Assembly: GCA_027596195.1 (NCBI GenBank)
Contig: JADGJG010000135.1
Span: forward strand, 1 to 38,162
Direction: 5' to 3'
DNA length: 38,162 bases
Source of the DNA: Podochytrium sp. JEL0797
Lineage: Eukaryota; Chytridiomycota; Chytridiomycetes; Chytridiales; Chytriomycetaceae
Shown here: in pieces, positions 1 through 16,422 of the stretch
Layout: every line of letters begins with the position of its first letter
Numbering within the stretch: the stretch's first letter is position 1
Notes under the pieces: generated by a model
Database searches by the model: none
What the model saw: only the letters and a program-made list of their open reading frames with translations
What the model was told of the DNA's origin: nothing
Translations under genes and position numbers: made by a program

Positions 1-102
1 GGAAACGATTCGAATTGAAGATGAGTCATCTATTTTTTCTCAAAGATTTACATATCTGACAATTCCGAAACGCTCTTCTTTTTCAAAAAATACAGTAGTA
101 AA

Positions 103-700
103 TTAAAAAAAAAATATACCTAAGTAAGGAAGGAAGCCGTGAAAAAAGTTCAATGACTGGGCAATACTGTAAAGAATTGCGACACCCCAACCAATTACCC
201 TTTCAGCAGCGTTTGATGGGAACGCCATGTCGAGGAGGGCCCACATGCCCTCACCGCCTTCGACCCACTTCTCCTCAGGAGACATATGGCTCACAACAAA
301 AAGATCGGCACCAGCAGAGGGAGCGTTGGCTCTGTCACCGGCTCCGGCATAGATGTTGGTAATGTCAGCAACCTTCGAGGGCAACCTTCGAGGGCATCAT
401 CTCAAAAATAATCAGAAACTCCAACCAAACCAAATGAATGTCAAATGAAAAAAACACCAGTAAAAACAAACCTTGTCAACAGAAAGAATCTCTGGACAGT
501 AAAGCATGGGGTACGCAAGGTCTCCCGACGCTTTTCCAGCCGTAAAGATGATTTGCTCAAAAATCGCAGCATGTTTGCCTCCGTCCATCCGTGAGAGTGG
601 CCACGTCGACGACAACATCCGAGTTGAGGTTCTTGCACGCGTGCGCAGCTGTCCCCCTTCTTGAATCCGTTTGATTGACCGTTGCGTGCGTGTTCCAATT
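103..700 (-). pseudogene. 3'-terminal remnant of an M17 (leucyl-aminopeptidase family, NPEPL1-like) aminopeptidase
   Basis: Translated pieces match the C-terminal catalytic half of probable aminopeptidases of peptidase family M17. One piece (about 660-580) reads AAHACKNLNSDVVVDVATLT. A second (about 580-478) contains GKHAAIFEQ and GDLAYPMLYCPEIL. A third (about 384-120) contains ADITNIYAGAGDRANAPSAG and ALLDMAFPSNAAERVIGWGV. In the family these are the metal-binding and barrel-core blocks. Several features indicate decay. The ATLT and GGKHAA blocks lie in different frames and too close together. The normally invariant NTDAEGR block is reduced to something like QTDSRRG. The N-terminal 300 or so residues cannot be present, because the end of RPC1 lies immediately upstream on the same strand. 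A possible intron separates the second and third pieces. It could instead be a live gene with assembly errors, but the missing 5' part argues for a fragment. Confidence 0.6.
370..395. repeat. 13-bp perfect tandem duplication
   Basis: The 13-bp unit aaccttcgagggc occurs twice in a row, at 370-382 and 383-395. It sits at the presumed intron/exon junction of the M17 aminopeptidase remnant. On the minus strand it provides two candidate AG acceptors 13 nt apart, only one of which can keep any frame, which fits a decaying locus. Confidence 0.8.
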
Positions 701-744
701 CTGCTCATAAGAAAAAATTCCCCACAAAAATGAGAAGGACATGC

Positions 745-750
745 TTTATT
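745..750 (-). terminator. AATAAA polyadenylation signal of RPC1
   Basis: A canonical AATAAA hexamer on the minus strand starts 6 nt after the RPC1 stop codon (756-758). The RPC1 transcript would therefore end before or at the edge of the aminopeptidase remnant. Confidence 0.55.
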
Positions 751-755
751 CTCGC

Positions 756-6379
<5,624 letters not shown>

Positions 6380-6494
6380 CGCGAGTGCGAGTGCGTTGGA
6401 ATGTTTTTTTGTTTTTTTTTCCCAAGTCCGTCACCCGAGCGGGGAAGCAATGAAAGTCAAAAACGCGTCGCGGGAGCCCCCCTCATTCATGCAA
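6380..6494. promoter_or_regulatory. Short intergenic spacer upstream of RPC1
   Basis: This roughly 115-bp gap lies between the RPC1 start (minus) and the end of the PPR gene (minus). It must hold the RPC1 promoter and the PPR 3' end. It contains two T-tracts on the plus strand and a GC-rich stretch (acgcgtcgcgggagcccccc). No TATA box is evident. Confidence 0.4.
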
Positions 6495-6500
6495 TTTATT
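6495..6500 (-). terminator. AATAAA overlapping the PPR stop codon
   Basis: The minus strand reads TAATAAA. The stop codon TAA (6499-6501) shares two bases with the poly(A) hexamer, implying a 3' UTR of only a few tens of bases. Confidence 0.5.
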
Positions 6501-9500
6501 ATCTAGAATCCCAAAACATCACAATCTCCTTCTCATACTGTGCATGCACATTCGCCGATCCATAGCGACCCATCACCTTAAACGCCTCCTCCAACACCCC
6601 CTCATACTCCCCAACCCGCCGTCCATCCCACCCAAACCGCACACTCTGCACCGTTAACACATCCACAATCTCTTTCCACATGCTATACCGCGACAAAATC
6701 TCTACATACGCGAGCACGACGCTCTGGCTGATTTCGAGACGCGCGGGAGACTCCACCAACCGATCCCACACGCGCGTCACGTGTGCCACGTCGGTGGGGG
6801 TTCCGTTGAAACAGTCGAGAAGGAGGTGTACTGTTTGACTTGGGAGGCCGCGTTGTGGCGGGGTTGGGGGGAAAGTTACGCGGGTCATGGGGGACAGTTG
6901 GTACCCGAAATTCGTGAGAGACGGGGAAGGTGATGAGTCCGAGACCGTCGGCGCTGCCGCGAGTGGAGTACAGAACCGTATGGACTCTTCGAGTCGGAGG
7001 ATCGCGGAATCGACCTGTTCGATGCTTGACAGTAGTTTGCGACCACCTCGACGCGGTTCAAGCGCTTGGTTCAGGAAGGTCGCGTCGAGGTCCGAAGTCC
7101 CCGCAACAACGCTTGCGCCCATCGCGTCCATGAGAATGTGCAGGTTTCCCGTGGAGAGAGTGGCTTGCAACAGGCGTTTGAACAGCAAGTCCCGCGTGAC
7201 GGGTTCGAGGAGGTCCGCGAAGCCGCGTTTAGTCATTTCCCGATACATCATGACCGACAGACTCGCGTTGAAGTTGCGCGTGGTGACGCGAATCAGTTTT
7301 TCAAACAACTCCGGGGTCGGTAGAACGCAGTGGGAACCCGTCGCGCCCACAGCCAGAAACTCGGAAAAGATGGCTTCAAACAGATCCACCACTTTGCGTT
7401 CGAGCGTCTCGTCGCGCTTCCAGAGCAATTGCGCGAGCTTGTGGAGAACCGTTTGCAACACCACTACCGGCGGGTACCGCTTGATTCCGAGCGCGGCTCC
7501 TCGGTTCAACATCTCCCTCAGCGTTTCTTCCACTTTGGGCAGGTTTTCCATCGCCAAGTAATTCACAATCGCCGTCATGTGCATCGTTTCATCCGGCTCC
7601 ACCATCACCCCAAACCCACCCACCCCTCCGCTCTTCAACCGTTCATAAATCTGAATCGCCTGATCCACCTTCCCAATGCTACCAAACATCTTCATCATGA
7701 CATGGAAAACAGCCACATCCGGTCGCGCTGCATCCGTCATCATTTCGTGGCAGAGCTCAATCGCTTCTTGGAACGTTTCCGAGGCCGTCCCCGCATTGTT
7801 GTAGGCAATGTGCGCGTTGATGAGAGTTGTAAACGTGGCCGCGGTCGGTTTGATCCCGACCCGCACGAGGTCTTTGTAAATGTGGATCGCGGCGACAAGG
7901 TCCCCGCGTTTGGCGCGGTCTTGGATCAAAATCGAGTACGTGTGCACGTTGGGGAGGATTTTGCTCGAGAAGATGCGGTCGTACCACCGCCGAGTGGCTT
8001 CGGGATCAGTGGCTGTGGGTGAGTGATTTAGCGTGCGTGAGCAAGAAGGAAAACGAAAGGACGAAGAAGGATTTCTCACATCGAGAGATGGCCAACATGA
8101 CGATCGTGTATGTGACAACGTCAGGGTGTAGATTCGCGCTCAGGAGTCGATTGTACCATTCCAAAACACTCCCGACATCGCATGCTTGTGCGTAACCGCT
8201 CATGACGACCTGAAATTTTCGAAGCATGTCAGTAATCAGGAAAAAAAGGAAGAAGGGCGGGGGGTATCTCACATGAAAAAGGGTATGGTCTGGTTTCATG
8301 CCACAAGCTTCCACCTGCTCAAAAATCTTGACACAACTGTCCATGTCTCCCACCAATCCCACCGTTGCCATAAAAGACGACAACACGCGAATGTTGGGAT
8401 ACAGTCCACGCGTATGAACCATCTCATTGAACAAATCCATCGCGTTCTGCATGTAATTCTCGAGCGTGTACCCGCGAATCAAGAGATTGAAAATCGCCTG
8501 ATCCGGCTCGATCCCGTCCTTTAACAAGCTCTGATAACACGCCACGAGCTTCTCCAACCCGCCATACTTGTAAAACCCATGCATCAACGCGGTATAACAG
8601 TACAGATTCGGCTTCAATCCAAGATTCCGGAGCTCATCCACGAGACTCGTGAGTCCCAACACAATCTCCATGGACCCCACGTTCGCATCGCGCGTGCCTT
8701 GGTTCAACGCGGCCCGCATGAGAGAGCTATACGCCACCACGATGCGATCATTGTCCTCCTTCGTGGGCGCAACCAACCCTTTCCACACATCCACCATTTG
8801 CCGCACCGTTACGCGCGCTTCCGCAAACTGACCCAAATCCACCAACGCGCCACAAGTGTACTGCAGAAATTCCAACGATGCGCCCGACGTGGCGCTGGCC
8901 GCGGTGGTGGACGTGTTGTTTTCGACAACGAACCACGACTCCACCTCCCTCACATCGAGTTCGAAACCGTTCGGGGCAAGAGTCGTGAGGGCCGTGAGGA
9001 GGTATGCGCGAGTGCGTTGCGAGTGTTGAAACGCGGCATGGCTCGTGATGATTTGTGATCGATCCGTCATGTACTTTCGCGCGAGATTCATGCTCGCGGA
9101 GCAGTCTTTGGGTATTACAATCAAGGATGAAATTGCGAGCGAAATGAGGTTTGGTGTGGCAGAGAGTGGGGGTATTCTCGCGAGCATTTTGAGAGCGGAT
9201 TTGAGGCGATGGGCTTTGAGGTGTGAGCGGATGATGGCAGTATGGAGTTCGGGGTTGTTTGGGAAGGCGGTGAGGGGGTCCTGGGGCGGGAGGGTAGGCG
9301 CCAAGGCGGGTTCAGGCTTAGAAAAAAACAAAAAAACAAGCAGCAAAAGCTCACCTCTTCTACAGTCAGCAGCTCCTCATACATATTGATGGATTCGAAA
9401 TGGTTGCCCAGGATTGAGTTTGCAATGAGCACGGCGTGTTGAACGTCCTTGTCCATGTGTGCAAACTGCATTGCGTGGTTCAGCATCAGCGACTGAGCCA

Positions 9501-9870
9501 GGATCAGGATGCGGTTCGCGACTTTTGCCTTGTGCAGCTGAGTTGCGAGGCGGGCGATTTCGCGCTGCAGATCCGTTTTGGCGTTGTCGTTGTTTGTTTG
9601 AAGCGGCGGATTCGAAGGCGGCGGCGGCGGCGGCCTGGCGGGGGGGTGGTGGGGATGGGCGGCGGTGGAGTTCGTGCGGCGCGGGTCGCGTGGGTCGAGG
9701 CGGGTGGGTGGTGCGCGGGCAGAGTTTGGCTTTGTGGGCAGCGGGGCGGACGCGCGCGTCGAATGCGGCAGCCGCTGCAGCCGCTGCATTCGCAGGCATG
9801 AGGGCGCGTGCGGTGTCTGGGGCATGCGCGGCAGCCATAGGCTCGTCCACAGATGCCGCGAGATGATCAT
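6499..9870 (-). CDS. Pentatricopeptide repeat (PPR) protein, probably mitochondrial
   Basis: This is a helical-repeat RNA-binding protein of the PPR family. In fungi these usually act in mitochondrial RNA processing, stability or translation; the RNA target cannot be inferred here. Exons are 6499-8012, 8080-8209, 8273-9316 (or ending at 9280) and 9355-9870, giving 1067 (or 1055) residues. The start is the ATG at 9868-9870. It is followed by an Arg/Ser/Leu-rich, acid-poor leader (MIISRHLWTSLWLPRM) typical of a mitochondrial presequence, and then by a Pro/Ala-rich linker. Repeats with PPR signature spacing include PNLYCYTALMHGFYKYGG, EPDQAIFNLLIRGYTLENYM, PDVVTYTIVMLAISR, PNVHTYSILIQDRAKRGD and PTAATFTTLINAHIAYNN. 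The C-terminal 350 residues are helical without clear repeats. A second in-frame acceptor makes the first intron either 38 or 74 nt. The frame shift across that site proves that some intron is there. Confidence 0.85.
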
Positions 9871-10193
9871 GGGAAAGCTGGGGGATGGGGTGGTGGTCGC
9901 AAAAAAAAGAACTTTTTTCGTCACCCTCTTCCTGGAATGAATAATCACGGGAAAAGGGAGGGGAAGGAATTGGAACGCTAGACTAATGCATCACCCAAAA
10001 CAAGAGAAGATTCTCTCTCGACAGAAAGCTTTCAACTTCAAACAACCAAAAACGAGGAATGAAGAATACTGCAGAAATAACAAGATTTCTGGCTGGATAG
10101 TTTATGAAGCAAGTGTGTATTCCAAAATACATGGGTGATGTATTCGAGAAAAAAAAAACAATCCAAGTTTGGAGGACCAGAAAAGACCTTGCC
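9871..10193. promoter_or_regulatory. Divergent promoter region between the PPR and MED13 genes
   Basis: This 323-bp spacer separates two divergent start codons. It is AT-rich compared with the flanking exons and contains A-tracts at about 9901-9908 and 10150-10158. I see no TATA box, no repeated operator-like motif and no coding potential with codon structure. Confidence 0.5.
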
Positions 10194-13100
10194 ATGGCAA
10201 CGAACACCCCGTTCGATGCGTCGAGTGCGCTAACGAGCTCGTTTCTGATTGCGGTAAGAAACTCTCCTATTGCAAAGGCATAGCCTGGCACACACATACC
10301 ACACTCGCCATGCAAACAACACCTCACTCACTCCTCGCCCAGGGCCCCGCTGTCGCCCGGATAAAATGGCGCCGGTTCCGCAACTCAGCCCCTGCTGCCC
10401 CGGCCGCGCCCGCCGACGACGCCGTGTCTCTGCTGCAGCAGCTGTGCTTCTGGAAACGCGCGCGCCTGCCTGCCGCTCCCTCCTGGTGTCCGCCAAACCC
10501 AACGCCAAACAACGACGACCCGTGCTGGCGCGCACACCTTGCCCTGCGCGCCACTAAATCCTTCTCCGTCTGGCGCATCTGCCCAGACAGCGTGAGTACT
10601 GATCCAACTCATGGCCAAACAATCTCACACCGCACTCCTAGGACAACATATCCGAGCTGTGGGTCTTTGATGTGCGGGATACCCTGTTGGACCCCCTTGC
10701 CGCAGGCATCGAACTTGTGGCCGAGGGCTCGTTTCTCGTCGAATCCTTCCAATCCACATCGCCCGCCAATTCGAAATCAGACCCCGAATTCTCTCTATTT
10801 ATTGATGCTGTAATGAATTCCATGGAGCGGTAAACCCATCGTTGGAGTGCGGGGCCATGTGCCTCTCGAAAAATCGTCTCACACGCGCCTTGTAACCAGG
10901 TTATTTGCGAAAATGGGCATCGTGCGGCTACGGAACGAGTTTTTGTTCACACCTTACTTCTATGGGGGACTCGACGGCTTTCAGGGCGTGTGTCAACTTG
11001 CATCAAAGTACGATCTCTTGTTTCCCCAAAGTTGCGACTAAAACACATCAAACACTCCAGTACCCCTATGATTTCGGTGATTCCGATCCTGAATTTCGTT
11101 GGATCTTCCCTCCTTTTTCAGTTCAAAATCGGGCGCGACGGATATAGGTCTCTCGGTTGCCGGGATCTGTTTATCGCGAAAGAGAACCAGGCCGAAGGTA
11201 CGCGAACAATTTTCCACACCCATCATGAAGATTAATCTTGAATCCTTTTTCGGTCGTATCGACTCAGTATTATTGCTTCCGTTTGGAGTCTCGGCAAAAA
11301 TTGTTGGATCTTCGTGTACGAACCAAAGCGATCACATTCAGTCAAACGAATCCGTATGGAGCACTGTATTCGGCTTCCCACCTGATTTTATCGCACTGCG
11401 CACATCGGACGAACTTCCCAAATATGTCACTGTCGAACTGAGTCGAGGCGGAGTCATGCTGTCGTTTCCGACGAGTTTGATCGTAGTCTCTTCAACGGCC
11501 CTGAATACTGTCGCTGCTCCAATTTCCGTTTCCGAAACTCATCGAGCCGACTCGTGTCACGATATGCGGCAGTATTTGGACAAATTTCGGGATTGGCGGT
11601 GGAGCGATGCGGTTGTGACCATGTTTGCGGCCACGGAGCCCACGTCTGGTCCCAAGGCGGTGGGGGCGCCGGTGGATTATTGGCGATATATGAATCCGTT
11701 TCAATGGATGTTTGATTCGAGTCTGGCGGATCCTGGGACGGTGGATCAATTGATTCGACGGAAGGAGGCTGCCGAACTGGCGAAAACTCAGGTCCCACAA
11801 GCGATACCGAATGCGATACAATCTGGTGCTGTAAATAACAATAACGCGAAGCCCATGTATGTGTTGGTTTTGAAGTGGTTCGAAATCGAAACAGCGCTCA
11901 CATTTTTTTTGGATACGCGAAACACTACAGCTCCATTCCCATCCCTGAACAAATTCTTCCCAAACCACCCACCTTATCCCCGATACGTGGAGGAACTGAT
12001 CTCGATCTGAACTTGACCCTCAACAACACACGCAACGGATCCTCCGATTTTTCAGGGCTCGAATTGGACGACATTGGAGACGACGATTGGGGATTCTTCC
12101 AAGCCCCAACCCCCGCTGCACCAGCAGCAGCAGCAGCACCCACCACCCCCGCAGCCGCACCCACCACCTTATCAACACCCGCAGCAACCACATCCTCAAC
12201 CACCATCCCCGTCGCAACCGCCGCGTCTCCCGCAATATCCCACCCCGCATGCTCCCCAGCCGCTGCATACACGCCTGGCCTCACAACCATCTTGAGTCCA
12301 GCACCCTTCACACCGAATTACAGCGGATCATCTACCACCGCTGTAGGTGTGCAACCGACCCCGGATCCAACTACGCCCGGTGTCATACACGTTTCTGAAG
12401 ATCCCGAACACCTCCACCACTCCATTGACGCATCCATGTCGGAAGACGCAACCGCGATGGTGCAAAGTCATTCGAATTTCCCTGTGCAGCAGCATCCGAT
12501 TCCGACGGATCCGACTGTCCAATTCGCGTCTTCCTCACACCTCCACGACCCACCTCCGAATTCCCCGCATTTTGATCCAAACCTCCCTTTCAACATTGCG
12601 TCGATCCTCATACCCCCTGCCACCGCCACCGACCCGAAACGGCGGCAAGACAATGGCACTGAAAACGACCCAAACAGCCCCATCGACGCGGGGGTATTGT
12701 TACCAGACTGTTGGCGACGCGTGGATCTCGATTTCGGACTCGTGTGGTCCCGGGCGCGTGATTCCGCGACGGAGGGTACGGGGGTTGTCAAGTATGGGGT
12801 TGGGGGAACGTATGTGTACCGGATGGGAGGGACGCGGAAACGGGGTGCTTCGAAAATGGAGGAGAGGAGTAAGTTTATGCGGGTGGGAGAGGAGGAAGGG
12901 AGTGAGGATGGGAGTGAGGAGTCTTCGGGGAGTGAGTCGAGTGGGGATTTGATGGAGGGGGTGGTGGAAGGTGTGGTGGGGGAAGGGGGAGGGGGGGATA
13001 TGATGGAGGAGGAGGAGGTGTTGGAGGATGGGGAGGTGGTGCATCCTGTTGGGGTGCAGGCGGGGGTGGGGGGTGGTTTGGTTGGGAAGGAGGTGGTGGA

Positions 13101-16100
13101 TGCTGGTATGGGGGGTGGTCTGATTGTTGCGAGGGGCGAGGAGGAAGCGTTGTTGGCAGTTCAAATTCGGGTGGAGAGTATGACGATTGGGCGGGGGTCT
13201 GTTTGGAATGTGGGGGGTTCTGGTGGTGCGGGTTCGACGGCGGTGGCGGCGCAGGAGGCGTCTTTGTTGTCGTTGAGGCCGGCTTTTGATAATCGGTTGT
13301 TTCAGTTTTTTGGGACAACGCTGTGCGATTTGTTTGGGAGTAGTAGCAGTAGTGCGGCAGCGGGGTCTGCGGGTGTGGGGGATGTGATGAGTGTGAGAGG
13401 GCCTTTGACGATTGAGCAAATGTTTGATTTTAATGGTGAGTTTTTTTGCATCTTTGTTTTTGCACTCTCTCCTGGGCAAAAACTTAAATTCGAATCACAG
13501 AATTGGACCGCGGCGCCTCCAAGTACGGCAAATTCCAGCTCAAAAAGAAGAAACGGTCGGAACCAATCCTTGAGCTCCTGCGCATGCCCAACCTCACTGT
13601 CGAACACAACAACCTTCCCATCTCCATCAACCCCACGTCCATGCGCATGTGGGACAAGCTGTCCCTCTCTCCCATATGTGGCACCAAAAACATTGAGTAC
13701 ATTGTGTGCTGTCCCGGAGGCGACCAGAGTCTCGTGTTGAACGTGCAGCGATGGTTTTTGGAGTTGTCGAATCTGTGGGATTTTTTCAATTTTGGAACCG
13801 TCACTCCGTGGTTGGAGTATCGGCTTGTGGAAGTGGGTGGGTTTTGGCTCTTGCGGACGACGCGTAAGTTTCTTTCTTTCCCTCACACCACTATTCGAAA
13901 CGTGATTTGTAATGGTGTGTCCGTCCTGTTTTGTTTGCTTCCAGGCCCGCTGGCAAGCAATGAGTCTCTCGAAGATGTCCGGATCAGAGCTTATTCAGAC
14001 TCGCTTGTCTTCCTCGGTACGTTTTGAACGAGCACCAGAAACCAAAGTTCTCATCTTTTTTTCGTCTCGAAAACAGCACAAGACCTCGCCCGCTGCCTCA
14101 GCCAACGCATCACCGCCTTTTCCACCGCAAACAAACCCTTCACCACCAACCTTGTCGTATTCCTCCTCAACCCGTTCCCCCACCGCCCACAATTGAACCA
14201 CCAACTCCACCTCCTCGCAGCCCGTATCCTCATGGACGTGTCCAAACTCACGGGTCTCCCCCTCCCCTTCATCTCACAAACCATTGTCCCCGTCGTGACG
14301 CCCATCCACTTTGTCGTCCCGCAAACCGTGTCGGACGCGTCTTCTACACATGTGGGCATCCGCGAGTTTGCGTTTGGTTTGTTTTCGCGGTGTAAACATA
14401 CGGCGATGCGGAATACGCAGGTTCCGAGCAGTGTTTCTGCTTCGTCTGCGACGAATTTGCCGATACAAGTGCCTCCACCGCCTCGACCGATGTCTCCAAA
14501 CACTGGTGGAAGTGCTGCAGATGCAGCGGAGACACGGAAGGTACCGCCGATTCAGCAAGGGTTTAGTCTCCATGCGTCATTGCTGGTTAAACAACCTGCC
14601 GTGCTTGCCGCGGGCGCGGGGGCACCTGCGGTGGGGGGTGCATCGGGGATACAATCTTCTAGCAGTGGAGCCGGTGGTGGGAGTGCATCTGCGTCGGTGG
14701 GTGCAGGTGCTGCAGCGGGGTTACAGCTGCATCGACGGCTGGATGGCAAACCGCTGATGGGCAGTTTGTCTGACCCGGACCGCATCATGCATGTAGTGTA
14801 CAGTGTGTCGCGGGATGGACGCGGGGTTGGGGTGTGTTGGTGTGATTCTGTCGGGGAGCTTGTGGATTCGTGTTGGGTGGAGGTGCGGGAAGGTGGGGGG
14901 GAGTGGGTGGTGAGATTTTTGGCGGAGGTGTGGGAACGGACTTTGGTGTTGTTGGGGGTGAAGGGGGAGGGGAGGGCGTGGGGCCAGGTTTGTTGGAAGA
15001 TTGTGGTGGCGGCGGTGGTGGGTGGGGGTGTGGGGGAGAGGGGGGTGGTGTCGGGGGAGGAGGTGAAAGGTTTGGAGGCTCTTTTTTGTGATTTGGTTTT
15101 GGTCGTTTTTGCTGATGTGTTTTTTTTGTGGGGATAGGGTTTGAACAGTTTTTGGAGTATCTCGTTGCGACGGAGGACCTTGAACACCAATACCCTTCGA
15201 TTTCCTCCGTTAGCTTCGTGTCTCTCAACCTGGATCCTCCGTTAAGCATCGTGGACCCTGGAGCCGTAGCGGGTCAGAGTGGGGGTGGCGCAGCGCAGTA
15301 TTTTCTGTCCTCCGGAGAAGGCGCAGCTGCGAACGAACGAAAGTCAAGTCACGTAGTGGGAAAGGAGTTGTACCCTCTGGCGGAAGTGGTCTCCTCCAAT
15401 GAGGAACGACTGATTCCGGACGGACCCGCCACGTACCTGTTTGTTTCCAAGAACCATCGGTTGCCGATCGGAAACCCTGTGCAAGTTTCTATGATGCCGA
15501 CAGCGGCGGCGGGGGTGCATGATTCGCTGGTTGGCGAGGATGGTTGGCGACGGGGGCAGAGTGCGCCTGTTGCTTTGTATAGTAGTTTGGTGGTGACGGA
15601 AGTGGACGAGAGCCCGCATTTACCCCTCGCTGGTGGATACCTCATTAGTGTTCCGCGGCGAGAAACGACACCTCCGATATCGCAGCAGCTGGGGAGCACT
15701 CCGCCGGGATCCTCGTCTACGGGCCAGGGCAAGACCCAGCTCATGCCCCCGGAAGGCTCCAAATCGGTGTCGCTGATGGAAGTGGCGTTGCTCCATCACG
15801 TTAATTTTTCGGCACCTGCAGCGACGTGCTATCCGGGATGGAACTCTACTCCGGGGGCCATACGGACGGGGTTGGGAATGTCTGGGATGGATCAACAGAT
15901 ACCGTATTCGTCACCGACTTCTTCTTCAGCATCGACACCGTCCGGGCTCAATATGCTGTCGAACGCGAATACACCTGTTTTGGTTCCTGCGACGATCAAG
16001 TTGTCTTCAGGGTCTCCTACCACGCCTGCGGCGTTGGCGCTTCAGCAGCAACAGCAGCAGATACAGTCTTCGTCGTCATCTAGTTCGCAGCCGTCGACGC

Positions 16101-16312
16101 CGTACAATAGCACGACAAATGTTGTAGGGAGCAACACGTTTTTGAGCAACGCGCCAGCACCGGCGTTCATGCATACTGTGGTGCTACGGGATGTGATGCG
16201 GGAGTATGAGATGCTGCGGTGGGTGCATGGCGGAACCATGTTTGATGGGGGTGTACGGAATGAGCCGTGGCCGAGTGCGATGGCACGTGTTGGGGCAGGG
16301 ATAACTAAATAA
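10194..16312 (+). CDS. MED13: Mediator complex subunit 13 (MED13/Srb9 family)
   Basis: MED13 is the large subunit linking the Cdk8 kinase module to core Mediator in RNA polymerase II regulation; it acts in the nucleus. The start is ATG at 10194 in a GCCATGG context. Exon 1 (10194-10253) and exon 2 (10343-10591) join in frame to give MATNTPFDAS...GPAVARIKWRRFR, the usual MED13 N-terminal motif. About ten introns give roughly 1,800 residues. The N-terminal domain runs to about residue 430. A long low-complexity middle follows: Pro/Ala/Thr-rich, then acidic Gly/Glu/Val-rich, beginning near DDIGDDDWGFF. The MID/PIWI-like core starts at GPLTIEQMFDF and continues through KYGKFQLKKKKR, NPTSMRMWDKLSLSP, KNIEYIVCCPGGD and FPHRPQLNHQLHLL. 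The C-terminus contains EVALLHHVNFS and MLRWVHGGTMF, followed by LPW-like NEPWPSAMARV. The exact splice before 15141 is uncertain (probable donor near 15060). The identification is family-level but firm. Confidence 0.85.
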
Positions 16313-16313
16313 A
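16308..16313 (+). terminator. AATAAA overlapping the MED13 stop codon
   Basis: The stop TAA (16310-16312) lies inside AATAAA. The next gene starts at 16423, so the MED13 3' UTR and the kinase promoter share about 110 bp. Confidence 0.5.
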
Positions 16314-16422
16314 TAATAATTGATGAAGAGGAGAACATGTTCGAAAAACGAGCGTATCCATTTCTCTTCTCGTCTCGACGAAATGAGGGTTGGGAAAGCG
16401 AAGGAACAAAAATTTCTCTCGG

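Noticed and set aside
12960..13120. G-quadruplex cluster as an independent regulatory element
   Set aside because: The G-runs are part of the broader third-codon G bias in the exon. Without experimental data there is no reason to single them out from that pattern.
12700..13479. 259-codon minus-strand frame rich in His/Pro/Thr
   Set aside because: It is a shadow of the G-rich part of the MED13 exon; its composition is purely the complement of that bias.
16390..16422. Upstream in-frame extension of the PAK kinase from a TTG codon
   Set aside because: TTG is not a usual eukaryotic start. The ATG at 16423 begins a typical proline-rich N-terminus.
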